Source of the DNA: VFJQ01 sp044226525
Lineage (GTDB): Bacteria > Verrucomicrobiota > Verrucomicrobiia > Chthoniobacterales > Chthoniobacteraceae
Direction: 5' to 3'
NCBI GenBank assembly: GCA_044226525.1
Contig: JBGAGV010000037.1
Location: 13,005 to 77,004 of the forward strand
DNA: 64,000 nt
Shown here: positions 1 to 7,710 of the stretch, one piece after another
Numbering within the stretch: position 1 is the first letter of the stretch
Layout: the number at the start of each line of letters is the position of its first letter
The notes under the pieces: model-generated
Told to the model about the DNA's origin: nothing
The model's database searches: none
What the model saw: the letters and a program-made list of their open reading frames with translations, nothing else
Program-made: the position numbers and the translations under genes

Positions 1-386
1 CCCACGAAATCGATCGCCTCGCTGGCCGCCAGAGTCTCCTCAGGCATCACCGCGGCCTGGGCTCCGACAAGCCCCACCGTGGTGTCCGGCCGGTCGGACT
101 TGAGCGCCTCGGCCAGTTTCGCGTCGCCGCGCAAAGTCGGCGCGCTCGTGTGGATCACCACCAGTTCATAGTCCCGCGCGATCCGCCGCACATCGTCTAC
201 GGACTGGTCGTGCGGAGGTGCATCGACCAATCGCGAGCCTTCCACCAACGCCGCCGGTTGCGCCAGCCACGTAGGAAACCAGAACGAGCGAATCTCCCGC
301 CGCGCCTGATACCGCGCGCCGGCTCCCCCGTCGAACCCGTGCCAGGATGGCGGGTTCACAAAAAGCGTCTTTTTGAAAGTCGCCAC
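1..386 (-). CDS. hpnJ: HpnJ-like hopanoid-associated radical SAM protein (partial, N-terminus only)
   Basis: The first 128 codons of a minus-strand gene are present; the rest lies beyond the left edge. The start is a GTG at 386, because an in-frame TGA sits two codons upstream (390-392). The N-terminus reads VATFKKTLFVNPPSWHGFDG, followed by GAGARYQARREIRSFWFPTW and PAALVEGSRLVDAPPH, which I recognise as the conserved opening of HpnJ. The region seen is the cobalamin-binding-type fold; the radical SAM CxxxCxxC cluster would lie further on and is not in the window. HpnJ is a B12-binding radical SAM enzyme of hopanoid side-chain modification (composite cyclitol-ether bacteriohopanetetrol). The neighbouring hpn genes would be to the left. 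Family assignment is fairly sure; activity cannot be judged from this fragment. Confidence 0.82.
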   Translation of the reverse strand, partial: MATFKKTLFVNPPSWHGFDGGAGARYQARREIRSFWFPTWLAQPAALVEGSRLVDAPPHDQSVDDVRRIARDYELVVIHTSAPTLRGDAKLAEALKSDRPDTTVGLVGAQAAVMPEETLAASEAIDFV

Positions 387-389
387 AGG

Positions 390-560
390 TCAGCGCGCCG
401 GAATGACTTCGGACACTCCGATCACCATATCCGAAAAAGCCGCGGGATTCTTTTTTCGATCCGCCCTAAAGGTTGCCGCATCGCCGAGCCGGTGCCAATC
501 CTCGACCGAGAAGCGGTAGGGAACGGGTTCGGAATCGGCGGCCAGCGGCTGCTTGAGCAT
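390..560 (-). CDS. 56-aa hypothetical protein upstream of hpnJ
   Basis: A short minus-strand frame from ATG at 560 to TGA at 390, ending three bases before the hpnJ GTG, so the two could be translationally coupled. The middle part, VPYRFSVEDWHRLGDAATF, faintly resembles the opening of Uma2-family (DUF820) endonucleases, but the rest of that fold is missing. It may be a decayed remnant or an unrelated leader peptide. A weak GGGTGA lies about 12 bases upstream of the ATG. No hydrophobic segment or other motif is visible. I do not recognise a function. Confidence 0.4.
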   Translation of the reverse strand: MLKQPLAADSEPVPYRFSVEDWHRLGDAATFRADRKKNPAAFSDMVIGVSEVIPAR

Positions 561-676
561 GTGCGCAGCATTTCACCCGAAGCGAGGGCTCGCAAGCGCC
601 GCGTTCGCCGGCGGCGCGTCATGATGAAAGCAACGGTTGACCACGCTGCCTCGGCTCTCTACCATCCGCGCTTCCC

Positions 677-1915
677 ATGACCAAAGCTGCTCTTCCGTTC
701 GCCCTTTCGCTTGCCCTGCTGGCAACGCCAATGGCTGTGAATGCAGCAGTTGTCTTTACTTCTCGCGACGGTTGGACGGCCGAAGGCGACCCCGGCACCG
801 AAGCCGAAGCCGCCGAGGCGATGCGCAAGGCCGAGGAACAGGAAAGTGCCGGCGAACTCAGCGCCGCCCTCTCCAGCTACAAGGGCCTCGTGAAGCGCCA
901 CCCTGTGTCGGTTCTCGCCGGCAAGGCTCAGCTCAAGGTCGGTCGCATCCTCGAAGGCGCGGGCGAATACGACGCTGCTTACGACGCCTACGCCACCTAC
1001 CTGACCAAGTATCCGAAGGGCGATGACTTCGAGAACGTCGTCGAGTCGATGTTCAAGATCGCCAAGCTCTTCCTCGAAGGCGAAAAGAAGAAGGTGCTCG
1101 GCATCAAACTCGCCTCCTCCATGGAGCGTGCGCAGCAGATGTTCGACGGCATCGTCCGCCGCGCTCCCTTTAGTAAGTTCGCCCCGCTGGCCCAGTTCAA
1201 TGCCGGTCAGGCTTTCGAAAAAATGGGCAAATACAGCGACGCCATCATCGCCTATAGCGGGGTGGTCTCGAAGTATCCGACCGACGATATCGCCGACGAT
1301 GCGCAGTATCAGATCGGCTACGTCCGTCTGAAGGAATATCGCGAAGGCAGCTACGATCAGGCCGGTTCCCAGAAGGCGCGGGAAGCTTTCGAGGATTTCA
1401 TCAATCGCTATCCCGAGAGCGAGAAAGTAGCGCAGGCCCGGGAAAACCTGAAGACCCTCGAAGGTGGCAACACCAAGAGCGCGCTCGATGTTGCCAAGTT
1501 CTACGACAAGACCAAGCAATACAAAGCGGCGGTCATCTACTACAACGACGTCATCAAAGCTGCGCCGGGATCTCCCGAGGGGAGCTTTGCCAAAACCCGC
1601 ATCGAGGAACTCCGCAACAAGTTCGGCGACGACGCCCTGAAGGCCGGTCCTGAGCGCGCGGAAACCGGTGAAAAGGTCGCGGCCCGCCGTAAGATGCAGG
1701 CGAAGGTCGCCACGGCTTCGCGTCCCGATTACGTCGGACCGCCGGTCGCCATGCCTGACGAAGTTGCTCCCGGCCGGCCGAAGCTGCGCAGCTCGCCCAT
1801 CGCTCCGGTGCCCTCGGTTGAACCCGATCTGCCGAAACCCGAGCCTGGCATGCCCGCCAAGCTCAACGAACCGGTCGCACCCGGCGAGCCCAGCGCTCCG
1901 AAGTCCAATCAATGA
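677..1915 (+). CDS. BamD-like tetratricopeptide outer-membrane assembly protein
   Basis: 412 aa. A Sec signal peptide (residues 1-24, hydrophobic core FALSLALLATPM, cleavage after NAA) is followed by TPR-like repeats with the spacing typical of BamD/YfiO and YbgF: residues about 45-100, then LAQFNAGQAFEKMGKYSDAI near 175-195 and AVIYYNDVIKAAPGSPEGSF near 285-305. The last 80 residues are proline-rich and low in complexity. There is no lipobox, unlike classical BamD. BamD-type proteins act in the periplasm in outer-membrane beta-barrel assembly. The stop overlaps the start of the next gene (ATGA), and that gene encodes an LptE-like lipoprotein, so the pair forms an envelope-biogenesis operon. 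Alternative: a YbgF/CpoB-like TPR protein. Confidence 0.75.
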   Translation: MTKAALPFALSLALLATPMAVNAAVVFTSRDGWTAEGDPGTEAEAAEAMRKAEEQESAGELSAALSSYKGLVKRHPVSVLAGKAQLKVGRILEGAGEYDAAYDAYATYLTKYPKGDDFENVVESMFKIAKLFLEGEKKKVLGIKLASSMERAQQMFDGIVRRAPFSKFAPLAQFNAGQAFEKMGKYSDAIIAYSGVVSKYPTDDIADDAQYQIGYVRLKEYREGSYDQAGSQKAREAFEDFINRYPESEKVAQARENLKTLEGGNTKSALDVAKFYDKTKQYKAAVIYYNDVIKAAPGSPEGSFAKTRIEELRNKFGDDALKAGPERAETGEKVAARRKMQAKVATASRPDYVGPPVAMPDEVAPGRPKLRSSPIAPVPSVEPDLPKPEPGMPAKLNEPVAPGEPSAPKSNQ

Positions 1916-2442
1916 GTTACGGAAAGCTTTTCTCCGCGCTGGTCGCTACCCTCGCTCTTGCCGGTTGTGCCGGTTACGAAGTCGGCTCGATCAAGCCCAC
2001 CCCGATGGCGCACGTGAACACGGTCGCCGTCCCGACTTTCAAGAACAATACTTTGGAGCCGCGCGTCGAAGTGCTGCTCGCCAATACGCTCATCAAGCAG
2101 ATCCAGCAGGATGGCACCTATCGCGTCGTGGATGAAAAAACCGCCGACGCCACGATTGAGTGCACACTGGAGGAACTCGAACGCAAGCCGCAGCGCAGCG
2201 CCCGTGGCGACGTGCTCGTTACGCGTGAATACGATCTCGAGATGCGCATCCGCTACCGCGTCGTTGACACCAAAACCGGCAAGGAACTGATGGCCCGCAC
2301 CGTGACCGGCCGCACCAACTTCTTCGTCAGTGGAGCCAACGCCATCACCGCCGATGTCCTCCAGGATGAACGCCAGGCGCTTCCGCTGGCGATGGAAGAA
2401 GCCGCCGTCCGTCTTGTCGCGCAGATCAGCGAAGGCTGGTAA
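1912..2442 (+). CDS. lptE: LptE-like LPS-assembly lipoprotein
   Basis: 176 aa. The N-terminus MSYGKLFSALVATLALAGC has a clear lipobox (LAGC) with Cys19 as the lipidation site. The following segment, HVNTVAVPTFKNNTLEPRVE, is the hallmark of the bacteroidal/PVC LptE family (a beta-alpha-beta fold). LptE plugs the LptD barrel and helps deliver lipopolysaccharide to the outer leaflet. Length matches the family (about 165-180 aa). It starts four bases inside the upstream BamD-like gene, so translation is probably coupled. No lptD is in the window, so the partner is presumed to be elsewhere. Confidence 0.8.
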   Translation: MSYGKLFSALVATLALAGCAGYEVGSIKPTPMAHVNTVAVPTFKNNTLEPRVEVLLANTLIKQIQQDGTYRVVDEKTADATIECTLEELERKPQRSARGDVLVTREYDLEMRIRYRVVDTKTGKELMARTVTGRTNFFVSGANAITADVLQDERQALPLAMEEAAVRLVAQISEGW

Positions 2443-2445
2443 GGG

Positions 2446-2570
2446 ATTTAGGGCTTAGCATTCCTTCATTTAGGATTTAGGCACAAGGTGGCGCCTTTTC
2501 GATGCCTCAGCGCGAAGCGCTGCCATCTGGAAATCCTAAATGTTACTTCCTAAATCCTAAATGCTGAGCC
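2446..2570. repeat. Inverted repeat of TTTAGGA-type units between lptE and rsmI
   Basis: A perfect 15-bp inverted repeat pairs 2467-2481 (catttaggatttagg) with 2549-2563 (cctaaatcctaaatg). A second, 12-bp copy of the right arm lies at 2531-2542, and a degenerate left copy (ggatttagggcttagcat) begins near 2444. The arms are built from the heptamer TTTAGGA. The last three bases of the right arm are the ATG of rsmI. As RNA this would fold into a long hairpin between the two genes. Confidence 0.75.
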
Positions 2571-3229
2571 TCGTTGCCACTCCCATCGGAAATCTCGGAG
2601 ACATCACGCTGCGGGCGCTGGAGACGCTCAAGGCAGCGGACGTGATTGCCTGCGAAGACACCCGGCATTCACTGCGCTTGCTGCAGCATTATCAAATTGC
2701 CAAGCCGCTCGTCTCTTATCACGAGCACAACGAGGCACGGCGCACGGCGGAACTCATCGAGCAACTGGCGGCGGGTAAACACATCGCGGTGATCACCGAC
2801 GCGGGGTTGCCGGGTATCAGCGATCCCGGGCATCGGCTTCTTCGCGCCTGCCAGGAGCGTGGGTTGCTTTACACGATTTTGCCCGGGCCGAGCGCCGTGC
2901 TCACGGGGCTCATCGGGAGCGGGTTCGACGCGGAGGCGTTTTATTACGGCGGCTTTCTGCCGGTGAAAAGCGGCGGGCGTGAGCGCGAAGTGATCGCGGC
3001 TGGAGCCCGCGACGTCACGACCGTGTTTTTCGAAAGCACGCACCGAATTCTAAAGACCCTCGAATGCTGCGCCCAGCATATCCCGGAACGGGAAATCTGC
3101 GTCGCCCGCGAGCTGACGAAGACGTTCGAGGAATATCGCTGCGGCAAGCCTGCGGAACTGCTCGCGCATTACACCGCGCACGCGCCGAAGGGCGAAATCG
3201 TGCTCGTGATCCGCGGTTTGGAAGACTAA
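2561..3229 (+). CDS. rsmI: 16S rRNA (cytidine1402-2'-O)-methyltransferase RsmI
   Basis: 222 aa tetrapyrrole-methylase-fold enzyme that 2'-O-methylates C1402 of 16S rRNA using S-adenosylmethionine. Diagnostic motifs: LVATPIGNLGDITLRALE at the N-terminus, CEDTRHSLRLL, ITDAGLPGISDPGHRLL and ILPGPSAVLTGLIGSGF, then FESTHRI and ARELTKTFEEYRCG. It is shorter than the E. coli enzyme (286 aa), ending after the GEIVLVIRG segment and lacking the C-terminal extension, as in many short homologues. The start codon lies inside the right arm of the intergenic inverted repeat, leaving no recognisable ribosome binding site. Cytoplasmic. Confidence 0.93.
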   Translation: MLSLVATPIGNLGDITLRALETLKAADVIACEDTRHSLRLLQHYQIAKPLVSYHEHNEARRTAELIEQLAAGKHIAVITDAGLPGISDPGHRLLRACQERGLLYTILPGPSAVLTGLIGSGFDAEAFYYGGFLPVKSGGREREVIAAGARDVTTVFFESTHRILKTLECCAQHIPEREICVARELTKTFEEYRCGKPAELLAHYTAHAPKGEIVLVIRGLED

Positions 3230-3238
3230 AGGGCGGGT

Positions 3239-3598
3239 ATGAAAGCGCGTGTATTCATTCCACTTGCTTTGTGTTGCGCGACCACGCTGGCGCAGAAAGC
3301 CGTGGTCGAACGCATTAAGTTTCAAGCCTATGATGGCGAGCCGGGAAAAACGCCGCCCTCGGAGATGACCTATCAGGTCAATCCTCTGGATGCTTCGGGG
3401 CGCACGAAGTTCGTAAAGATCGGCGACATGATCGAAGGCACGAGGTGGCGGGTGGTGAAATTCGAATACAAAGAGGCCTGGCCAGGAAAAACAGGTTCTG
3501 GCCAGCCGGTGGAAGCGTCCGAATTGACCTTGGAACACTTGGACACCAAACGCACCGTCACCTTGATCTTGAACAAAACGGTGAACGTGGCCGAATAG
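3239..3598 (+). CDS. Small secreted protein of unknown function
   Basis: 119 aa. Residues 1-18 look like a Sec signal peptide (MKARVFIPLALCCATTLA). The mature part contains KFVKIGDMIEGTRWRVVKFEY and ASELTLEHLDTKRTVTLILN. That pattern (GDxIxGTxxxVxxFE...SELTLE...T...VLILN) resembles a small beta-rich domain I associate with verrucomicrobial pilus-like proteins of the Amuc_1099 type, but only weakly. It starts ten bases after rsmI and ends eleven bases before the glutathione peroxidase, so it is probably cotranscribed. Function not recognised. Confidence 0.65.
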   Translation: MKARVFIPLALCCATTLAQKAVVERIKFQAYDGEPGKTPPSEMTYQVNPLDASGRTKFVKIGDMIEGTRWRVVKFEYKEAWPGKTGSGQPVEASELTLEHLDTKRTVTLILNKTVNVAE

Positions 3599-3608
3599 CA
3601 TCACCCTC

Positions 3609-4127
3609 ATGAAAACCGCCCTCGCCCTCTTTTTCCTCGCTCTCACCACCATGATCCAAGCTGCCGACCTCACCGCCATCCCGCTCAAGGATATCGATGG
3701 CAAAGATACCTCGCTCAAAGCCTACGCCGGCAAAGTCGTGCTGGTCGTGAATGTGGCGTCGCAGTGCGGCTACACCCCGCAATACGAAGGACTCGAAGCG
3801 CTCTACAAGAAGTTCAAGGATCGTGGTTTGGTGGTCCTTGGCTTCCCCTGCAACGACTTCGGCGCGCAGGAACCCGGCACGGAATCCGAGATCAAACAAT
3901 TCTGCTCATCCCGTTTCAACGTGACCTTCCCAATGTTTTCGAAGCTGCACGTGAAAGGCCCCGAGCAACACCCACTTTACGCCGCGCTCACCGAAGGCGG
4001 CGCGCCGGTGAAGTGGAATTTCGGCAAGTTCCTCCTCGGCAAGGACGGCAAAGTCCTGGCCCGCTACGACAGTGGCACCGAACCTGACGACGCTAAACTC
4101 GTTGCCGCCATCGAAGCGGCCTTGTAG
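3609..4127 (+). CDS. Secreted glutathione peroxidase-family thiol peroxidase
   Basis: 172 aa. A signal peptide (residues 1-19, ALALFFLALTTMIQAA) precedes a complete GPx domain. Three family signatures are visible: NVASQCGYTPQYEGLEAL with the peroxidatic Cys (not selenocysteine), VLGFPCNDFGAQEPGTESEI with the resolving-type Cys block, and VKWNFGKFLLGKDGKV with the catalytic Trp and Asn. Such Cys-GPx enzymes usually reduce hydroperoxides using thioredoxin-like donors rather than glutathione. The signal peptide places it in the periplasm. A GC-rich hairpin directly after the stop probably marks the end of the transcript. Confidence 0.9.
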   Translation: MKTALALFFLALTTMIQAADLTAIPLKDIDGKDTSLKAYAGKVVLVVNVASQCGYTPQYEGLEALYKKFKDRGLVVLGFPCNDFGAQEPGTESEIKQFCSSRFNVTFPMFSKLHVKGPEQHPLYAALTEGGAPVKWNFGKFLLGKDGKVLARYDSGTEPDDAKLVAAIEAAL

Positions 4128-4128
4128 C

Positions 4129-4147
4129 CACGCCGCTCTGCGGCGTG
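4129..4147. terminator. Hairpin at convergent gene ends
   Basis: A perfect 8-bp stem (CACGCCGC / GCGGCGTG) with a TCT loop lies two bases after the peroxidase stop and 17 bases from the end of the facing usp gene. There is no T-run, so it may act as a bidirectional or mRNA-stabilising stem rather than a classical intrinsic terminator. Confidence 0.4.
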
Positions 4148-4164
4148 ACTGGATTCACGCCCGC

Positions 4165-4602
4165 TCACACGTTGGCTGGCACGACGATCACCGGCACCTT
4201 CGCGCCGCGAAGGACACCGCTCGTCACGCTGCCCACGAGGAACTCGAACAGTGCGCCGTGCCCGTGAGAGCCCATCACGATCGCATCCGCATGTTGTGAG
4301 ATGGCTTCGTCGAGGATCTTGTCCACGAGCGGCCCTTGAATGTGCAACGCCAGCGCGAGGCAGCCATCGCCCGCGACGGAGGCGCTGAGATCCTCCAGCT
4401 TTTTGTGCTCCTTCTTGAAATCCCGGGCCACCGCCGTGCGGACGGCCATCGGACCGGGCTCGAAGCCGATAAAGTCCGGCTCGGGTTCGCTGACGTGAAG
4501 TAGAACGAGGCGCGCTTCAAACGCCTTCGCCATGGAGCGCGCCGTCTCGACGACGCGGGGGGTGACATCCGAGAAATCGACGGGAACGAGGATCGTTTTC
4601 AT
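4165..4602 (-). CDS. Universal stress protein (UspA family)
   Basis: 145 aa single Usp domain. It opens with MKTILVPVDFSDVTPRVVETA (beta1 and the ATP-contacting Asp) and closes with AIVMGSHGHGALFEFLVGSV plus SGVLRGAKVPVIVVP, the G-2x-G-9x-G-S/T nucleotide-binding loop. It is therefore of the ATP-binding type. Usp proteins are cytoplasmic and usually induced by growth arrest, oxygen limitation or energy stress. The gene is monocistronic and divergent from the M16 peptidase pair. The TAGGACC palindrome found elsewhere in the window is not present upstream of it. Confidence 0.93.
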   Translation of the reverse strand: MKTILVPVDFSDVTPRVVETARSMAKAFEARLVLLHVSEPEPDFIGFEPGPMAVRTAVARDFKKEHKKLEDLSASVAGDGCLALALHIQGPLVDKILDEAISQHADAIVMGSHGHGALFEFLVGSVTSGVLRGAKVPVIVVPANV

Positions 4603-4743
4603 ATGGGTTCGGGTTTCTGGATGACATTAGCGCCTCTTTTCCCCGTGGCGTCTCGGCTTCCTTTGCCCGAAATCGCCCATCTTTTGCACAGCACCCCGGA
4701 GCTTGCGGCGAGGGTCGGGACGCTTCACTGTCCGCGCTCTCCC

Positions 4744-6126
4744 ATGCCGATACCGTTCCGCTTCGCCCTCGCCGCGCTGCTCTGCACGAGCGCTTTCGCC
4801 AAGGATTCCGCGCCCAAGGAGGCGCCCCTGCCACCGGCCGTCATCAAGCCGATTCATTTCATCGAATACGATCTGCCTAACGGCCTGCACGTCATCCTTC
4901 ACGAAAACCACCAGGCTCCCGTCGTTTCGACCTACGTGCTTTACCATGTGGGCAGCAAAAATGAGCGGGCGGACCGCACGGGGTTCGCGCACTTTTTCGA
5001 GCATCTCATGTTCGAGGGCAGCGAAAACATCCCCCGCGGCAAGATCGATAAATACGTCTCCGGCGCCGGCGGGAATCTCAACGCCAGCACGTCGTTCGAC
5101 CAGACCGATTACTACTTCAATCTCCCCTCGAACCAGCTTGAGCTCGCGCTCTGGATCGAGAGTGAGCGAATGATGCACGCGAAAGTGGACGAAGTGGGCG
5201 TCGAGACCCAGCGCCAGGTGGTGAAAGAAGAGCGCCGCCGCGGCGTGGACAACCAGCCCTACGGCACCCTCTTCGAGGAACTCGCCGCGCTCGTCTTCAA
5301 AGGCACCCCCTACGCCTGGACGCCCATCGGTTCCGCGCAATACATCGATCAGGCGAAGATCGAAGAGTTCCGCGACTTCTACAAAACCTACTACCTGCCG
5401 AACAATGCCACGCTCTCCATTGCGGGTGACATCAACGTCGAACGCACGAAAAAGCTCGTGGAGGACTATTTCGGCCCGATTCCGAAAGGCCCGGACATCA
5501 AGCGTCCTGAGATCAAATGGGACCTGAAAGCGAAGGCCGAAAAGAAGGACGTGGTGAAAGAAAACACGCCCCTCCCTGCCACCCTGCACGCTTGGCGCGC
5601 GGTGACCGAAACGAACGCCGATTCCTACCCCATCGACATGCTCGGCAATATCCTCAGCAAAGGCCGCAGCTCGCGGCTCTACCGACGCCTCGTCGATGAA
5701 GAACAGGTCGCCGTCGCCGTGGACGCCTTCGGGTTCCTGCAAGAGCAGGCCGGCATGATCGGCGTCTTCGCCAACGGCCAGAACGGTGTGCCGCTCGACA
5801 AAATCGACAAGCTCATTACCGACGAAATCAAAAACGTCCGCGAAAAAGGCGTCACCGAGGAGGAGTTCCAGAAAGTCCGCAACCAGCAGGAAGCCGACTT
5901 CGCCACCAGCTTCGGCTCGATGAGCGCCCGCGCGAAGAACCTCGCCCGCTACCACGTTTTCTACGGCGACGCGAACCTCATCAATACCGAACTCGAACGC
6001 TACATGGCCGTGAAGCGCGAAGACCTCCAGCGCGTCGCCAAGGAGTATCTGCGCGATGATCGGACACTCATCCTGCGTTACCCGGTGCCGGGGAGTGCCA
6101 AGAGCCAGGAGCCCAAAGCCAAGTAA
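4744..6126 (+). CDS. M16B zinc peptidase, catalytic subunit (HxxEH)
   Basis: 460 aa from ATG 4744. I prefer this start over the in-frame ATG at 4603 because it places a signal peptide at the N-terminus (MPIPFRFALAALLCTSAFA). The zinc motif HFFEHLMFEG (HxxEH) is intact, with the distal Glu expected in ALWIESERM. The C-terminal half carries SSRLYRRLVDEEQVAVAVDAF, typical of M16B proteins. It would act in the periplasm as one half of a two-chain peptidase with the next gene. The 3' end of the coding region (codons for GSAKSQEPKAK) lies within the left arm of an inverted repeat whose right arm is in the next gene. Confidence 0.9.
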   Translation: MPIPFRFALAALLCTSAFAKDSAPKEAPLPPAVIKPIHFIEYDLPNGLHVILHENHQAPVVSTYVLYHVGSKNERADRTGFAHFFEHLMFEGSENIPRGKIDKYVSGAGGNLNASTSFDQTDYYFNLPSNQLELALWIESERMMHAKVDEVGVETQRQVVKEERRRGVDNQPYGTLFEELAALVFKGTPYAWTPIGSAQYIDQAKIEEFRDFYKTYYLPNNATLSIAGDINVERTKKLVEDYFGPIPKGPDIKRPEIKWDLKAKAEKKDVVKENTPLPATLHAWRAVTETNADSYPIDMLGNILSKGRSSRLYRRLVDEEQVAVAVDAFGFLQEQAGMIGVFANGQNGVPLDKIDKLITDEIKNVREKGVTEEEFQKVRNQQEADFATSFGSMSARAKNLARYHVFYGDANLINTELERYMAVKREDLQRVAKEYLRDDRTLILRYPVPGSAKSQEPKAK

Positions 6127-6237
6127 CCCTGTTTTGAACCGTCTTTCTGCAATGAAACCCCATTTCTCGTTCATTCCGTATCCCACCTCTGCCAAGCTCG
6201 CGCTTGCCTGGCTCTTGGCTCTTGGTTCCTGGCACTC
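6093..6237. repeat. Inverted repeat of AGAGCCA-type units spanning two coding regions
   Basis: Left arm 6093-6123 begins gagtgccaagagccagga; right arm 6203-6237 ends ggttcctggcactc. The reverse complement of the right arm aligns with the left arm over about 31-35 bases with a few mismatches and a small gap. The arms are made of gagcca(a)-type short units. The left arm encodes the last residues of one M16 gene, and the right arm encodes the hydrophobic core (LAWLLALGSW) of the next gene's signal peptide. Confidence 0.75.
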
Positions 6238-7603
6238 ATACGCCGCGATCGATCGCACCCGCAAACCCGAGCCGGGTCCGGCGCCCGAGGCTGCGTTCCC
6301 GGACTACGTTACGAAGGAGCTGCCCAACGGCCTGAAGGTTTTTGTCATTCAGGACGACCGTAAGCCGAGTGTCACTTTCCGCCTGCTCGTCAAGGGTGGT
6401 TCCTCGCAGGACGGCGATAAGCCGGGCCTGAGCGGCTTTGTCGCCAGCCTGCTTAATCGAGGCACCAAGTCCCGCGACGCGATGAAATTTGCCATCGAGA
6501 GCGACAGCATCGGCGCGCGTGTTGAAGCCATGTCAGGCTCGGATGCCATTTCCGTCAGCGCGGCCGGCCTGACTAAATACACCGACAAGCTGCTCGATCT
6601 GCTCGTGGACGCGACGCTCAATCCCATGTTTCCGGCGGAGCAATTCGCCAAGGAGCAGAAGAAGGCACTGAGCGCACTGGCTGCGGAGAAACAGCAGCCC
6701 GAACAACTCGCCGGCAAGCTCGCGGGGAAAGTCGTTTACGGCCCCGAGCATCCCTATGGCCAATATCGAACGGAAGAAAGCGTCGCTGCTATCAAACGCG
6801 AGGATCTCATCAAGTATCACGATACGTGGTTCGCGCCGAATAACGCCACGCTCGCGGTGGTGGGCGACGTCCAGGCGGACAAAATTCTCGCGCACGTCGA
6901 AAAGGCCTTCGCGGGATGGGAGAAAAAGACACTCCCCGAGCAAAAACCCTTTCCGCCCGTGCCGGCGATGACGGGGCTCACCATTCACCTCGTGGATCGT
7001 CCCGGCAGCGTGCAGAGCAACATCATCGTCACCAATCCCGGCCCCGCGCGCAATGCGCCCGACCTGCCAGAAGTCAATGTAATGAACGCCACGCTCGGTG
7101 GCGGTTTCAGTGGGCGCCTTTTCCAAAACCTGCGCGAAAAGCACGGCTGGACCTATGGCGCCTACAGTGCCTTCGACATGCAGAAACTCGGCGGCGATTT
7201 CTCCGCGACCGCTGAGACGCGCAACGAAGTGACCTCCCCGGCGATCGAAGAAACGCTCAAGGAAATCAAGCGCCTGCAGGACGAGCCTGTGCCCGCTCCC
7301 GAGCTCGAACTTCAACGGGAATATAACGTCGGCAACTACCTGCTCAGTCTCGAAAACGCCGGCCGCACTGCGCAGCGGGTGCAGGACATCGAGCTCTACG
7401 GGCTCGAGCCCGATTTCTATAAAGTCTATGCCAAGCGCATGGCTTCGACGACCGCCGAGCAGGTTCAGGCCATCGCGCAGAAATACCTCAGCACCGCCAA
7501 CGTCGCCATCGTCGTCGTCGGGGAAGCCAAGCAGATTGAACCGGGGCTCGAGAAAATCGGGAAGGTCGTGGTGTATGACCTCGACCTCGCCCCGAAAAAG
7601 TAG
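6152..7603 (+). CDS. M16B peptidase-like protein, non-catalytic partner
   Basis: 483 aa from ATG 6152. This start gives a signal peptide (LALAWLLALGSWHSYAA), whereas the longer in-frame version from 6056 would overlap the upstream gene by 71 bases and lacks one. Where the HxxEH motif should be, the sequence reads GLSGFVASLLNRGT, so zinc cannot be bound. The C-terminal half keeps the substrate-positioning Arg/Tyr region (NLREKHGWTYGAYSAF) and GGGFSGRLF. This is the usual division of labour in bacterial M16B heterodimers: the upstream gene supplies the metal site and this one the Arg/Tyr pair. Periplasmic. Confidence 0.9.
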   Translation: MKPHFSFIPYPTSAKLALAWLLALGSWHSYAAIDRTRKPEPGPAPEAAFPDYVTKELPNGLKVFVIQDDRKPSVTFRLLVKGGSSQDGDKPGLSGFVASLLNRGTKSRDAMKFAIESDSIGARVEAMSGSDAISVSAAGLTKYTDKLLDLLVDATLNPMFPAEQFAKEQKKALSALAAEKQQPEQLAGKLAGKVVYGPEHPYGQYRTEESVAAIKREDLIKYHDTWFAPNNATLAVVGDVQADKILAHVEKAFAGWEKKTLPEQKPFPPVPAMTGLTIHLVDRPGSVQSNIIVTNPGPARNAPDLPEVNVMNATLGGGFSGRLFQNLREKHGWTYGAYSAFDMQKLGGDFSATAETRNEVTSPAIEETLKEIKRLQDEPVPAPELELQREYNVGNYLLSLENAGRTAQRVQDIELYGLEPDFYKVYAKRMASTTAEQVQAIAQKYLSTANVAIVVVGEAKQIEPGLEKIGKVVVYDLDLAPKK

Positions 7604-7710
7604 GGTGCTCGGTCCCCGGTGTTGGATGTTGGGCGGTAAGTGTTGGATGCTAAGCCCGCTGTCAGTGCCGCGTTGAACATCCAATTTCCAGCACCCAATC
7701 CCGAACACCC
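7603..7710. repeat. Inverted repeat of TTGGATG-type units upstream of and inside the GluQ gene
   Basis: Left arm 7603-7632 (gggtgctcgg...gttggatgttgg) and right arm 7681-7710 (ccaatttcc...gaacaccc) match at about 21 of 30 positions as an inverted repeat. An additional gtgttggatgctaag unit follows the left arm near 7640. The right arm lies inside the first 25 codons of the next gene. Confidence 0.6.

Noticed and set aside
659..1912. A 417-codon antisense frame over the BamD-like gene
   Set aside because: It mirrors a gene with clear TPR repeats and a signal peptide. Its own translation shows no domain.
2443..2570. Possible intrinsic terminator or riboswitch in the lptE-rsmI gap
   Set aside because: The structure is an inverted repeat of heptamers without a T-run or any known aptamer core, and the arm runs into the rsmI start codon.
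4627..6264. A 545-codon antisense frame over the M16 peptidase
   Set aside because: The plus-strand product has HxxEH and a signal peptide; the antisense translation is compositionally odd.
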